From: Balneolaceae bacterium
Lineage (GTDB): Bacteria; Bacteroidota; Rhodothermia; Balneolales; Balneolaceae
Direction of reading: 5' to 3'
NCBI GenBank assembly: GCA_017640665.1
Contig: JAEPQE010000003.1
Location: forward strand, 310,001-374,000
Length of the DNA stretch: 64,000 nt
Each line of letters begins with the position of its first letter. Position 1 is the first letter of the stretch. Under the pieces are notes generated by a model. That model was not told the DNA's origin, searched no databases, and was given only the letters and a program-made list of their open reading frames with translations. The translations under genes were made by a program, and so were the position numbers. Below are positions 17,871-26,239 of the stretch, piece after piece.

Positions 17871-20708
17871 ATGTACAAATCTCCAAGGTGGAATTTTAAA
17901 CTAATAATACCCGGTATATTTTTGATGCTGGTATCTATTTCACCAATGATAAATGCTCAGGAATCGGGCGGTATAAGAGGTCAGGTAGTTGACTCCACAA
18001 ACAATGAAGCCATATATGGGGTAAACTTATACATTCAGGAATTGGCCAGAGGGGCTGCAACTAATCTTGATGGTAACTTTGAAATCAGGTCTATTCCAAA
18101 TGGCTCTTATCGAATCCGAATTACTTATCTGGGTTATCAAACTAAAAATATTATTGTAGAAGTTGTAAATGGGCAAATAACAGATTTAGGAGAGATTCTT
18201 TTAGCCTCGGATTATTTGATGGGAGAAGAGATTACAGTACTTGCTCAAGCTGCAGGGCAAGCAGCCGCAATAAAGTCCCAGATTGAGTCTAATACGATTG
18301 TGAATGTAGTGTCGAAAGAGCGTTTGTCTGAGTTACCGGATCAAAATGCTGCTGAATCAGTAGCTCGACTTCCGGGTGTTTCTGTTCAAAGGGATGCAGG
18401 AGAAGCTTCAAAAGTAGTAGTTCGGGGCTTATCCCCAAGGTTTAACTCCATCACCGTAAATGGTGTTCGGGTTCCCGGAACTGAAGGTGACCGTTCAGTA
18501 GATTTAAGTCTACTACCTTCAGATGTACTTGATGGAATTGAAGTTTTTAAAGCTCTGACACCTGATAAAGATGCGGATGCCGTGGGGGGGACCGTAAATT
18601 TGTTAGTGAAGAAAGCACCTATAGGGTTTAGAAGTACGGCAAGCTTGGAATCCGGTTATAATGATATTCGGTCGGACTTCGGACAATACAAAGCATCTCT
18701 TAATTCCAGTAACAGATATCTCGATAATAAGTTAGGAATACTTATATCAGGTAGCGTTCAACGAGCCAACAGAGGATCAGAGTTATTTGACTTAGATCCC
18801 GAATTTAACCAGGAAGACTCTACTATTAATAATATTGAGAACCTGAACTTTACAGATAATTTCCAGGTAAGAGATAAGTATGGAGCCAGCGCTAGTCTGG
18901 ATTATGAGATCAATGAAAATCATGAGGTTTATATTTCATCTCTTTTTGGAAGAACCGAAAGAGATGAACAAAGATTCAGAAAGAGATACAGAGTCGGTAA
19001 TACTAGAACAGAATATGATGCAAGAGACCGTGAAAGATATGACCTGTTATACTCGAACATTCTAAACGGAGTACACAAGCTCAATAACTTTACTATAGAT
19101 TGGCAGACTTCGTATTCGTATACACTTTCCAAGCAGACTTATGGGAATTATGCCCGATTCTATGAAGTGGGGGCCTATAATAGTGGACTTGATAATACCA
19201 GCATCGAAAGCATAATTGATAAGGCTCGAAATAACTTAGATGCCACTTATTTTTTATACGGTACTAATGAAACGTTTCGAAATACAGAAGCGGACTTTAC
19301 TGCTTCAACCAATTTTAAATATAACTTTTACTTGAGTGAAACTGTTGCCGGTTATTTAAAAGCAGGAGCCAAAATAAGAGACAAGAATAAAGTTAATGAT
19401 CAGGATGAGGTAAGAACCGATTTTAATGTAATAAGTGAAATTGGACAGGATAATCCGGATTTATTTGATTTATACAACGAGACTCATGTGGCAATAAGTA
19501 ATTTTATAAATACAAACTATGAAATACCGAATATAAACGGTTATTCGGTTCTTTCTCCTGGGCTTGATTTAAACAGATTGAATAATTTTTACTCTACCTA
19601 TTCAGATGCTTACGAAAAAAACGGGTTTATTGACCTCGAAGATTATGAAGCGGGCGAAACTGTGACATCCGCTTATGTAATGGCAGAACTTAATTTTGGT
19701 TCCAGATTTTCTTTTTTACCTGGCATTAGATATGAACATGTAGAAACAAGTTACGACGGAAGGTTTGGGAATCTGGCAGGGAACCTTGGTCAAATTGGAG
19801 CAATTTCTGATACAACCGGAGGGCAGAATTATGGAGAGTTTTTTCCTCAGTTCCATCTGAAAGCAAACATTACAGAGGGGCTTGATATTCGATTGGCCTA
19901 TACACAAAGTCTATCCAGACCTGATTATGATAATTTAGTTCCCTTTGAACGGGTAAACGATTCAGAACAACAAATACAAAGAGGGAACCCGGACCTAAGG
20001 CACTCTAAGGCATTCAATTACGATATTTTCATGTCTTACTATAATAGTCGACTAGGCTACTTTTCGGTAGGGGCTTTTTACAAAGAAATTGAAGATGTGG
20101 ATTACCAACGAACAACCAGACTTACCGAAGGAGAGTTTGCAGGTTACGAGTTAACATCTCCTGTTAATGCAATTGGGAAGTCAACTGTAAGAGGAGTAGA
20201 ATTTGATTTACAAACTGATTTCAGGTTTTTACCAAAACCATTGGATGGTCTTATTCTATCCACAAATATTGCGTTTGTTGAATCTGAGACGTTCTTCCCG
20301 ATTCTATTAATAGGTGAAAGAAGTCCGGAACCCCCATTTAGACCAGTACTAATAGACACGGTTCGAGCTGGTAAACTTCCGGGGCAACCTGATGTTACTG
20401 CTTCATTTACTCTTGGGTATGAGATAGGACACTTTTCAGCAAGAGTGTCATTAGCCTATCAGGAATCTATTTTAGAGGAGCTTGGATCAAATGAACCGGT
20501 AGACCAGTTTTCAAAAGGATTTAGTTTTTGGGATCTCAGGGTGAATCAATCTTTCAGGAAATATCCGAATGTTACCGTTTTTGTTTCTATGAACAACTTC
20601 ACTTCCGAGTCGGAAGAGCAGTTTGTTGGGGGAGGGGATATATCCATTGATACCAGAGATTTCTCGTACGGTCTAACAGCTAGTACCGGTGTTAGAGTAA
20701 AATTTTAG
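17871..20708 (+). CDS. TonB-dependent receptor, carbohydrate type, first gene of the locus
   Basis: Predicted outer-membrane importer of oligosaccharides. The 945 residues comprise a signal peptide, a CarboxypepD_reg-like domain (about 30-115; IRGQVVDSTNNEAIYGVNL), and a plug with LPDQNAAESVARLPGVSVQR and LLPSDVLDGIEVFKALTPD. These plug words are typical of the Xanthomonas/Caulobacter receptor family (TIGR01782) that serves carbohydrate uptake. A large barrel ends GVRVKF. It heads the rightward operon, followed after 45 bp by the T9SS-exported protein. No SusD partner gene is present. Confidence 0.88.
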   Translation: MYKSPRWNFKLIIPGIFLMLVSISPMINAQESGGIRGQVVDSTNNEAIYGVNLYIQELARGAATNLDGNFEIRSIPNGSYRIRITYLGYQTKNIIVEVVNGQITDLGEILLASDYLMGEEITVLAQAAGQAAAIKSQIESNTIVNVVSKERLSELPDQNAAESVARLPGVSVQRDAGEASKVVVRGLSPRFNSITVNGVRVPGTEGDRSVDLSLLPSDVLDGIEVFKALTPDKDADAVGGTVNLLVKKAPIGFRSTASLESGYNDIRSDFGQYKASLNSSNRYLDNKLGILISGSVQRANRGSELFDLDPEFNQEDSTINNIENLNFTDNFQVRDKYGASASLDYEINENHEVYISSLFGRTERDEQRFRKRYRVGNTRTEYDARDRERYDLLYSNILNGVHKLNNFTIDWQTSYSYTLSKQTYGNYARFYEVGAYNSGLDNTSIESIIDKARNNLDATYFLYGTNETFRNTEADFTASTNFKYNFYLSETVAGYLKAGAKIRDKNKVNDQDEVRTDFNVISEIGQDNPDLFDLYNETHVAISNFINTNYEIPNINGYSVLSPGLDLNRLNNFYSTYSDAYEKNGFIDLEDYEAGETVTSAYVMAELNFGSRFSFLPGIRYEHVETSYDGRFGNLAGNLGQIGAISDTTGGQNYGEFFPQFHLKANITEGLDIRLAYTQSLSRPDYDNLVPFERVNDSEQQIQRGNPDLRHSKAFNYDIFMSYYNSRLGYFSVGAFYKEIEDVDYQRTTRLTEGEFAGYELTSPVNAIGKSTVRGVEFDLQTDFRFLPKPLDGLILSTNIAFVESETFFPILLIGERSPEPPFRPVLIDTVRAGKLPGQPDVTASFTLGYEIGHFSARVSLAYQESILEELGSNEPVDQFSKGFSFWDLRVNQSFRKYPNVTVFVSMNNFTSESEEQFVGGGDISIDTRDFSYGLTASTGVRVKF

Positions 20709-20753
20709 ATAAATGCTTAATCGCATAATTAAAACATAAAAAAAGGAGTAATC

Positions 20754-22316
20754 ATGATAAATGATACAAATAGGCTGTTTAAACAGGTTTTTGCATCCAC
20801 TTTAGCCCTCATTATGGTAATGATGGTACAAGTACAAGATGTACAAGCTCAAAGAACAGTAACAGTAGATCAGGGAGTTGGAACACTCAACGAGGCTATC
20901 GTTTCAGATACTACTGAAACAGGAGAAAGAGTTGATTCCAGTACAGTATATGTACTTAGCAGTGGTGGGACTTACCTGCTTGACGGAAGTATCGAGCACA
21001 GAGGATATCACCTGTCCATAGTAGCGGAAGAAGGATGGACTGAGCGTCCAAAACTTATTCCTGCTGTTGATAATGGAGGAGCTTCCAGTCGCCCATTCAG
21101 ACCAAGAGGTGACCTGACCTTAAGAGGGTTATATGTTACTAATGAGGATGAATTAGGAGGTAGAAATACCCGAATTATCAGAGTAAGTGAAAATGATGTA
21201 ACTATTACAATTGACAATTCACATCTTGATAAAGATGGCCAAAGTGCTTTCAGGCTTGATGGTACAGGAATCAGACTTTTCTTGACCAATTCAATTGTAA
21301 GTAATATCGGAACTACAGACAGTCCAGATAATGGTCGTGGCGTAGATGATAGAGGTAATCAGATTGATACACTTTGGTTTGCAAACAACACCTTTTACAA
21401 CTTAACATCACAAATTATTCGTGATGATGGTGGTTTGATTAATTATGCTTATTTCAATCAAAATACAGCAGTTAATATTGGTAAGAATATTGCGGTGGAG
21501 TTTGGCCCGGTAGTTAAAGGCGTAATGAAAGATAATCTCTTTATTAATGCCGCTTTCTATGGCTATAACACCAATGATGATGATGACCCACTCGCAGTAG
21601 TATCTGTTGACTCTCTTACTCAATCTGAAACTGATTCGTTAGGAGCGCAAGCATTTACTGCAAACAACAACAACATCTATTTGTCTGCGTCAATTACCGA
21701 GGCTTATCCTGATACAGTAGAAGCTCCGGTTAATTTCAATGCGACAGTTTCTGCGTTTATTGAAGCGCAAGGAAGTGCTTCGACTTTCCTTAATGAAGAT
21801 GTAACGTTTACGAGCGGTCCTGCTGCTCCAGCTGATGTAGTAACTACATTCTGGACAGATCCTACAAATGAAAATCCTCCTTCTTTCCCAACTCCGGGAG
21901 AGGGTGAATCTTTTGATTTTGGATATGCTGATACATTCGATTCATATACTGGTGGAAGCAATGGTCAACAACTTGGAGCGCTAAGTTGGTTTGGTACATT
22001 AGTAAGCAATGAGGACGATATTTCAATTGAAAGACCAAATACTTTCAAGCTGAATGGTAACTATCCAAACCCATTTAACCCATCAACAAGTATTTCTTTC
22101 GATCTGGCAGAAGCATCTGATGTATCGGTTGAAATATTTAATATGATCGGGCAGAAAGTAATGAGTATACCAGTTCAAAGACTGGCAGCAGGATCGAACC
22201 AAAATCTTAGAGTTGAAGCTGGTTCTTTGACTTCAGGAATTTACATTTACCGAATTACTGCAAAATCAGGAAATACGATTACTTCTAACACTGGAAGAAT
22301 GACACTGATTAAATAG
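20754..22316 (+). CDS. Exported beta-helix protein with T9SS sorting domain (candidate lyase or glycan-binding protein)
   Basis: The 520-residue protein has a signal peptide ending VQDVQAQ, then a right-handed parallel beta-helix-like region (about 35-370) rich in short strand repeats such as LTLRGLYVTNEDE and VTITIDNSHLDKDGQ. This resembles the DUF4957/DUF5123 pectate-lyase-fold proteins. The C-terminal ~85 residues start NYPNPFNPSTSISFDLAEAS and end TGRMTLIK, a Por-type (T9SS) sorting domain, so the protein should be surface-anchored or secreted. A strong ribosome-binding site (AAAGGAG) precedes the ATG and a terminator follows. It could be a chondroitinase-B/alginate-lyase-fold enzyme or only a binding protein; no catalytic residues are assigned. 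Confidence 0.7.
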   Translation: MINDTNRLFKQVFASTLALIMVMMVQVQDVQAQRTVTVDQGVGTLNEAIVSDTTETGERVDSSTVYVLSSGGTYLLDGSIEHRGYHLSIVAEEGWTERPKLIPAVDNGGASSRPFRPRGDLTLRGLYVTNEDELGGRNTRIIRVSENDVTITIDNSHLDKDGQSAFRLDGTGIRLFLTNSIVSNIGTTDSPDNGRGVDDRGNQIDTLWFANNTFYNLTSQIIRDDGGLINYAYFNQNTAVNIGKNIAVEFGPVVKGVMKDNLFINAAFYGYNTNDDDDPLAVVSVDSLTQSETDSLGAQAFTANNNNIYLSASITEAYPDTVEAPVNFNATVSAFIEAQGSASTFLNEDVTFTSGPAAPADVVTTFWTDPTNENPPSFPTPGEGESFDFGYADTFDSYTGGSNGQQLGALSWFGTLVSNEDDISIERPNTFKLNGNYPNPFNPSTSISFDLAEASDVSVEIFNMIGQKVMSIPVQRLAAGSNQNLRVEAGSLTSGIYIYRITAKSGNTITSNTGRMTLIK

Positions 22317-22335
22317 TAGCAAAAAATCATGTATT

Positions 22336-22365
22336 AGCAGGCTTTTGAAAGAGCCTGCTTTTTTT
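22336..22365 (+). terminator. Intrinsic terminator inside the operon
   Basis: An 8-bp GC-rich stem (AGCAGGCT / AGCCTGCT) with an 8-base loop is followed by seven T, 20 bases after the T9SS protein stop. It separates the receptor/T9SS pair from the downstream catabolic genes and may set higher expression of the first two genes by partial read-through. Confidence 0.85.
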
Positions 22366-22393
22366 AACATCCTTCAACTTTTAACCAAGTATT

Positions 22394-24946
22394 GTGCTCC
22401 AGAAAAAACTATCTCTAATAATTGCCTTATTAAGTATTGGCTATTCAACATCTGCATGTGCAAATGTTGATCCCCAACCAATAGAGTTTAAGAGAGTAAC
22501 TTACTTTTTCGATGTTGGAGGTTCAGAATCTGAAATTAAGAAAGATTATTTCCCAGTATTTCCTGAAACTAAGTACAGCAGGGAACTGGGTTATGGCTGG
22601 ACTACCCAAAGCCTGAATCCTTTTTCTCATGAAGAGACTAAAGAATCAAGGGATTCTTTTCTGATCGATGGTGTTATAGCAGAAAGTGTAGGTTTTAGAG
22701 CAGATATTCCGGAAGGAGAGTGGATGCTTACAATCTGGTTTGAAGGAGGACTTGAAGATACAGTCTCAACGAAAATCAGTATACAAAACGAGAGAAAATA
22801 TTTAGACCTCCAGGCATTCAGCCCCCATGCGGAGGCTCGTACAGATATACAAAAGATGTATCGAGTTATCCAACAGAAAGTACAGGTTGGCAACGAAGGA
22901 ATATCGTTCTACCTGGAAGGGGTAAATGATCAAGTAAGGCTTCTGGGAATAGGCGTAGCACCAATTAAGGAGCCCGAGAATAAAGATCAGGAAGAATTAT
23001 TAGCCCTGATTGAAGAAACCGGGAGCTTCAAGAGTAAGCTAAATGTTGAGGCCACCCGAAAAAAATTAGCAGAGTTAAGTACTGACCCAGAAAATATGAG
23101 TTTCGTTTCTCACTGGGATAATCAATTAGGGATTCTGTCGAAAGCCGAAGAGTTTTTTTACTTAAGGGGATGGGGTTGGGCAACAGACTCAACGGATATG
23201 AGCTTATTCGATCATCTTCATCAATCGGTGATGGTATACGATGGAATACTTTCTATGAATGAAGCTGAACAACACCCTTTGTACGAGCGAGCGTTGTGGT
23301 ACAGAGGAAGGCTGTTATATTGGCTTTATTTAGAAAGAGGTGGAATAAATGAAAAGAGAGGAGCGGATAGAGATCTGGCAGAGTTATACAAGCTTTTTAG
23401 TTCAGATGATTTGGTGCGAATGTATAATGGAGAGAAAATAGATCAGGATGATGAATTTGATAAAGTACCAAACAGCGAACTAGCTCCCGAATGGGCTTCT
23501 GTACAATGGGAACTTACGAACCGGTTAAAAGATATCGTTGACTGGTGGGTATATGTACAGCAGGACGAAAACGGAGAATTTGGGGGTAAGTTTGGTGATG
23601 ATGTGGAAATTCTCAGATGGTGGTCACCATTAATTCTTTCGGGAGATAAAACTACATACGAGGGATGGAAAAAACTAGCTGATGGAGTATGGAATAGTTC
23701 AAAAATCAAAAATGGATATGCAAAAAATCCCAGTGATGTTGAACATTCTTCAGAATTTATTTCCGATACCGCGCCTTTAATGGTTTTATATAACGATGAT
23801 CCGGTTTATGCTGACAGGCTTTCGTATTCATCCGATCATTTTCAAAACCTATGGACGGGCTTTAATGAAAATGGACACCGATTTTTTAAATCTGCCTGGT
23901 TTAGTTCCTCAGAAGTTGAGACAGAAGAGCCTAAAAATCGGGATGTATCCTATAATGCAAGAGCAACTAAAGCAGTACGATACTATGCCTGGAAAACCAA
24001 CGATTCTGAAACTAAGAAAGCTCTTATCGAATGGGCTGATGCCTGGTTAAGTGCATCTGAAAGTACTCAAAAAGAAAAACCAAGTGGGATTATTCCACCT
24101 TCGGTTGAGTATCCTACCGGGATAATTAATGGGAGTGAGCCGACCTGGTATAATGCAAACATGTACTGGGATTACTTCAACTGGAACGGAAGTAGTGGAA
24201 TACTTGATCAGCTACTATTTACCTGGACATTTACTGGCGATAATAAATACCTAAATCCTTTAATGATTCATTTAAACCTAGTAAAGGAGTATAAAGATGA
24301 ATTAGAAAATGAAGACAACAGGTTTAAGAAAGGAAGTGAGGCTTGGGTAGCTTACGAACTAGGTAATAGCGATAATTTTTGGAATGTGGTAGAGAACTGG
24401 CGGCTTCTTTCAGATGATAATTCCTATGACGGTTTAATACTTGAACACGGTTCAGATTTAATTAAGTATCGAATTACTAAGAATGAGGATCATCTGGTTG
24501 ATGCAATGATCCCTTATTTGGAGACTGTGAGATACAACAGACCAATGCTTACAAGTGAAGTGGTTCATACAGATAGAGTTTATATAAAAGAACCAAGCGA
24601 AAGAGAAGCAGGAATTTTACAAGGAATGATTACCGGGTTTGGAGCAGATGAAAGTGCTTCACCTTATATCGCTGTTAGTTGGGAGAATGCGGGTAGAGAC
24701 ATTACCTATTTGGTTACTGATAGCGACTCTTCCAGCTTGAAAGTGAAACTATACTCTTTTTCAGATAATGAAGAAGAGCTGACAATGAGGCTTTGGCAAT
24801 TATCTAATGGTAGATATACGATAACCAAAAAAGGGCAGGAAGGAAAAGAAGAACAGGTAATCGATATCTCGAAAAGAGGAGAAAGATTTCCGGTCAAAAT
24901 CCCTTCTCACGAACTACTTGAACTGGAAATAAACCGATTACAATAA
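22394..24946 (+). CDS. Large exported protein of unknown family, candidate polysaccharide lyase/hydrolase
   Basis: I do not recognise a family with certainty. The start is a GTG at 22394, with no clear Shine-Dalgarno. The N-terminus has a signal ending STSAC, a possible lipobox. Residues about 30-195 look like a galactose-binding-type beta-sandwich: a TYFFDVGG opening and GYGWTT, a pattern also seen ahead of rhamnogalacturonan esterases. Residues about 210-750 are helix-rich and tryptophan-rich (DIVDWWVYVQQDENGEFGG, VEILRWWSPLILSGD, WYNANMYWDYFNWNG), suggesting an (alpha/alpha) toroid. A C-terminal beta domain of about 90 residues follows. This domain order is common in uronic-acid polysaccharide lyases, but that is inference. 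Confidence 0.6.
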   Translation: MLQKKLSLIIALLSIGYSTSACANVDPQPIEFKRVTYFFDVGGSESEIKKDYFPVFPETKYSRELGYGWTTQSLNPFSHEETKESRDSFLIDGVIAESVGFRADIPEGEWMLTIWFEGGLEDTVSTKISIQNERKYLDLQAFSPHAEARTDIQKMYRVIQQKVQVGNEGISFYLEGVNDQVRLLGIGVAPIKEPENKDQEELLALIEETGSFKSKLNVEATRKKLAELSTDPENMSFVSHWDNQLGILSKAEEFFYLRGWGWATDSTDMSLFDHLHQSVMVYDGILSMNEAEQHPLYERALWYRGRLLYWLYLERGGINEKRGADRDLAELYKLFSSDDLVRMYNGEKIDQDDEFDKVPNSELAPEWASVQWELTNRLKDIVDWWVYVQQDENGEFGGKFGDDVEILRWWSPLILSGDKTTYEGWKKLADGVWNSSKIKNGYAKNPSDVEHSSEFISDTAPLMVLYNDDPVYADRLSYSSDHFQNLWTGFNENGHRFFKSAWFSSSEVETEEPKNRDVSYNARATKAVRYYAWKTNDSETKKALIEWADAWLSASESTQKEKPSGIIPPSVEYPTGIINGSEPTWYNANMYWDYFNWNGSSGILDQLLFTWTFTGDNKYLNPLMIHLNLVKEYKDELENEDNRFKKGSEAWVAYELGNSDNFWNVVENWRLLSDDNSYDGLILEHGSDLIKYRITKNEDHLVDAMIPYLETVRYNRPMLTSEVVHTDRVYIKEPSEREAGILQGMITGFGADESASPYIAVSWENAGRDITYLVTDSDSSSLKVKLYSFSDNEEELTMRLWQLSNGRYTITKKGQEGKEEQVIDISKRGERFPVKIPSHELLELEINRLQ

Positions 24947-24958
24947 AGGGCTAAAAGT

Positions 24959-26212
24959 ATGAGCAATTCCGAACCTTTGTCCTTCATGAAGAAGGTCCAG
25001 CTATTCGTTCTATCAATTGGACCGGGGCTATTTATAATCGGATATAATATAGGGACAGGAAGTGTTACCTCGATGGCATCGACTGGCGCAGAATATGGAA
25101 TGACGCTCACTTTGCCGTTATTGCTTTCATGCATATTCACTTACATCCTTATTGTTGTATTTGGTAAGTACACGTTGGTTACCGGCGATACGGTTATTTT
25201 TAGCTACAAAAAACATTTTGGGAAATCAGCAGGTCTGTTTGTACTTGTAGCCTTGATCTTCACAGAAGCAGTAGGAAGCGTTGGAGTAATGGCTATTGTA
25301 ACTCAAGTAACACAGGAATGGACTCGCCCCCTTACAGAATCAGGAAATGGTATCGATCCACTTTACTCTACTTTTGGGTACGGGGTGATTCTGTATGCAC
25401 TATTATGGAATGGTAAACAGAACTTTTTTGAAAAGGTGTTAGCAGTTTTTGTTGGAGTGATGGGACTTAGTTTTTTAGTAACCATGTTTATGGTAATCCC
25501 TGAACCAGCTCAGGTTATTTCAGGTGTTTTTTCTGGTATCCCGAATGAAACAGGGGCCTTTCTTCTTGTTGCCAGTATGGTAGGTACTACTATGGGGGCT
25601 GTAATTTATGTAGTCCGATCTGTTTTAATAAAGGGAAAGGGATGGGGTATGGAACAATTACCTCTCGAAAAAAGAGACGCAAAAATTTCAGCTGTGATAA
25701 TGTTTGTTTTAAGCATTTCAGTAATGGCCGCAGCTGCAGGTACTATGTATCAGGAAGGAATCAAAGTTGATAATGCCATTGATATGGTAAAACTACTAGA
25801 GCCATTTGCAGGTCGCTTTGCAATTACAATTTTTGTTGGAGGAATTCTTGCCGCAGGTTTGTCATCACTTTTCCCACATATTATGTTAGCTCCAATGTTG
25901 CTGGCAGACTACAAAGGAGAAAACCCGGATTTTCAATCCAAAACAAACCGATTAATTTCCCTGGGAATTATTCTTCTGAGTTTTACTGTGCCACTTTTCG
26001 GGGGGCGACCTGTATTTATAATGATTCTTTCTCAGGTATTTATTGCAACGGTTACTCCTATTGTAATTCTTCTAATGTTCATTTTGATGAACAAAAAACA
26101 GGTTGTAGGAGAGCATACACTTTCTCCAATAAAAAACCTTCTGGTTGGTCTGATACTCATTTTTTCAATAATTATGGCTGTATTGGGATTGATTGGAATT
26201 TTTTCGCTATAG
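24959..26212 (+). CDS. NRAMP-fold permease lacking the metal-site motifs
   Basis: An inner-membrane protein of 417 residues with about 11 helices. The opening GPGLFIIGYNIGTGS and the spacing of later helices match the NRAMP (SLC11) family. In true NRAMP metal transporters helix 1 reads DPGN; here the aligned positions are I31-G32-T33-G34. Helix 6, which should contain MPH, reads MGAVIYVVRS (about residues 211-220). The residues that coordinate manganese or iron are therefore absent. Its place between sugar enzymes, 12 bp after the previous gene, suggests transport of an organic product, but no substrate can be named. Confidence 0.75.
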   Translation: MSNSEPLSFMKKVQLFVLSIGPGLFIIGYNIGTGSVTSMASTGAEYGMTLTLPLLLSCIFTYILIVVFGKYTLVTGDTVIFSYKKHFGKSAGLFVLVALIFTEAVGSVGVMAIVTQVTQEWTRPLTESGNGIDPLYSTFGYGVILYALLWNGKQNFFEKVLAVFVGVMGLSFLVTMFMVIPEPAQVISGVFSGIPNETGAFLLVASMVGTTMGAVIYVVRSVLIKGKGWGMEQLPLEKRDAKISAVIMFVLSISVMAAAAGTMYQEGIKVDNAIDMVKLLEPFAGRFAITIFVGGILAAGLSSLFPHIMLAPMLLADYKGENPDFQSKTNRLISLGIILLSFTVPLFGGRPVFIMILSQVFIATVTPIVILLMFILMNKKQVVGEHTLSPIKNLLVGLILIFSIIMAVLGLIGIFSL

Positions 26213-26239
26213 CCTAAACAGGAATTTAAGAACAAGCAC

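Noticed and set aside
17871-22316. Classical SusC/SusD pair
   Set aside because: The second gene has a beta-helix region and T9SS tail, not the helical repeat lipoprotein architecture of SusD.
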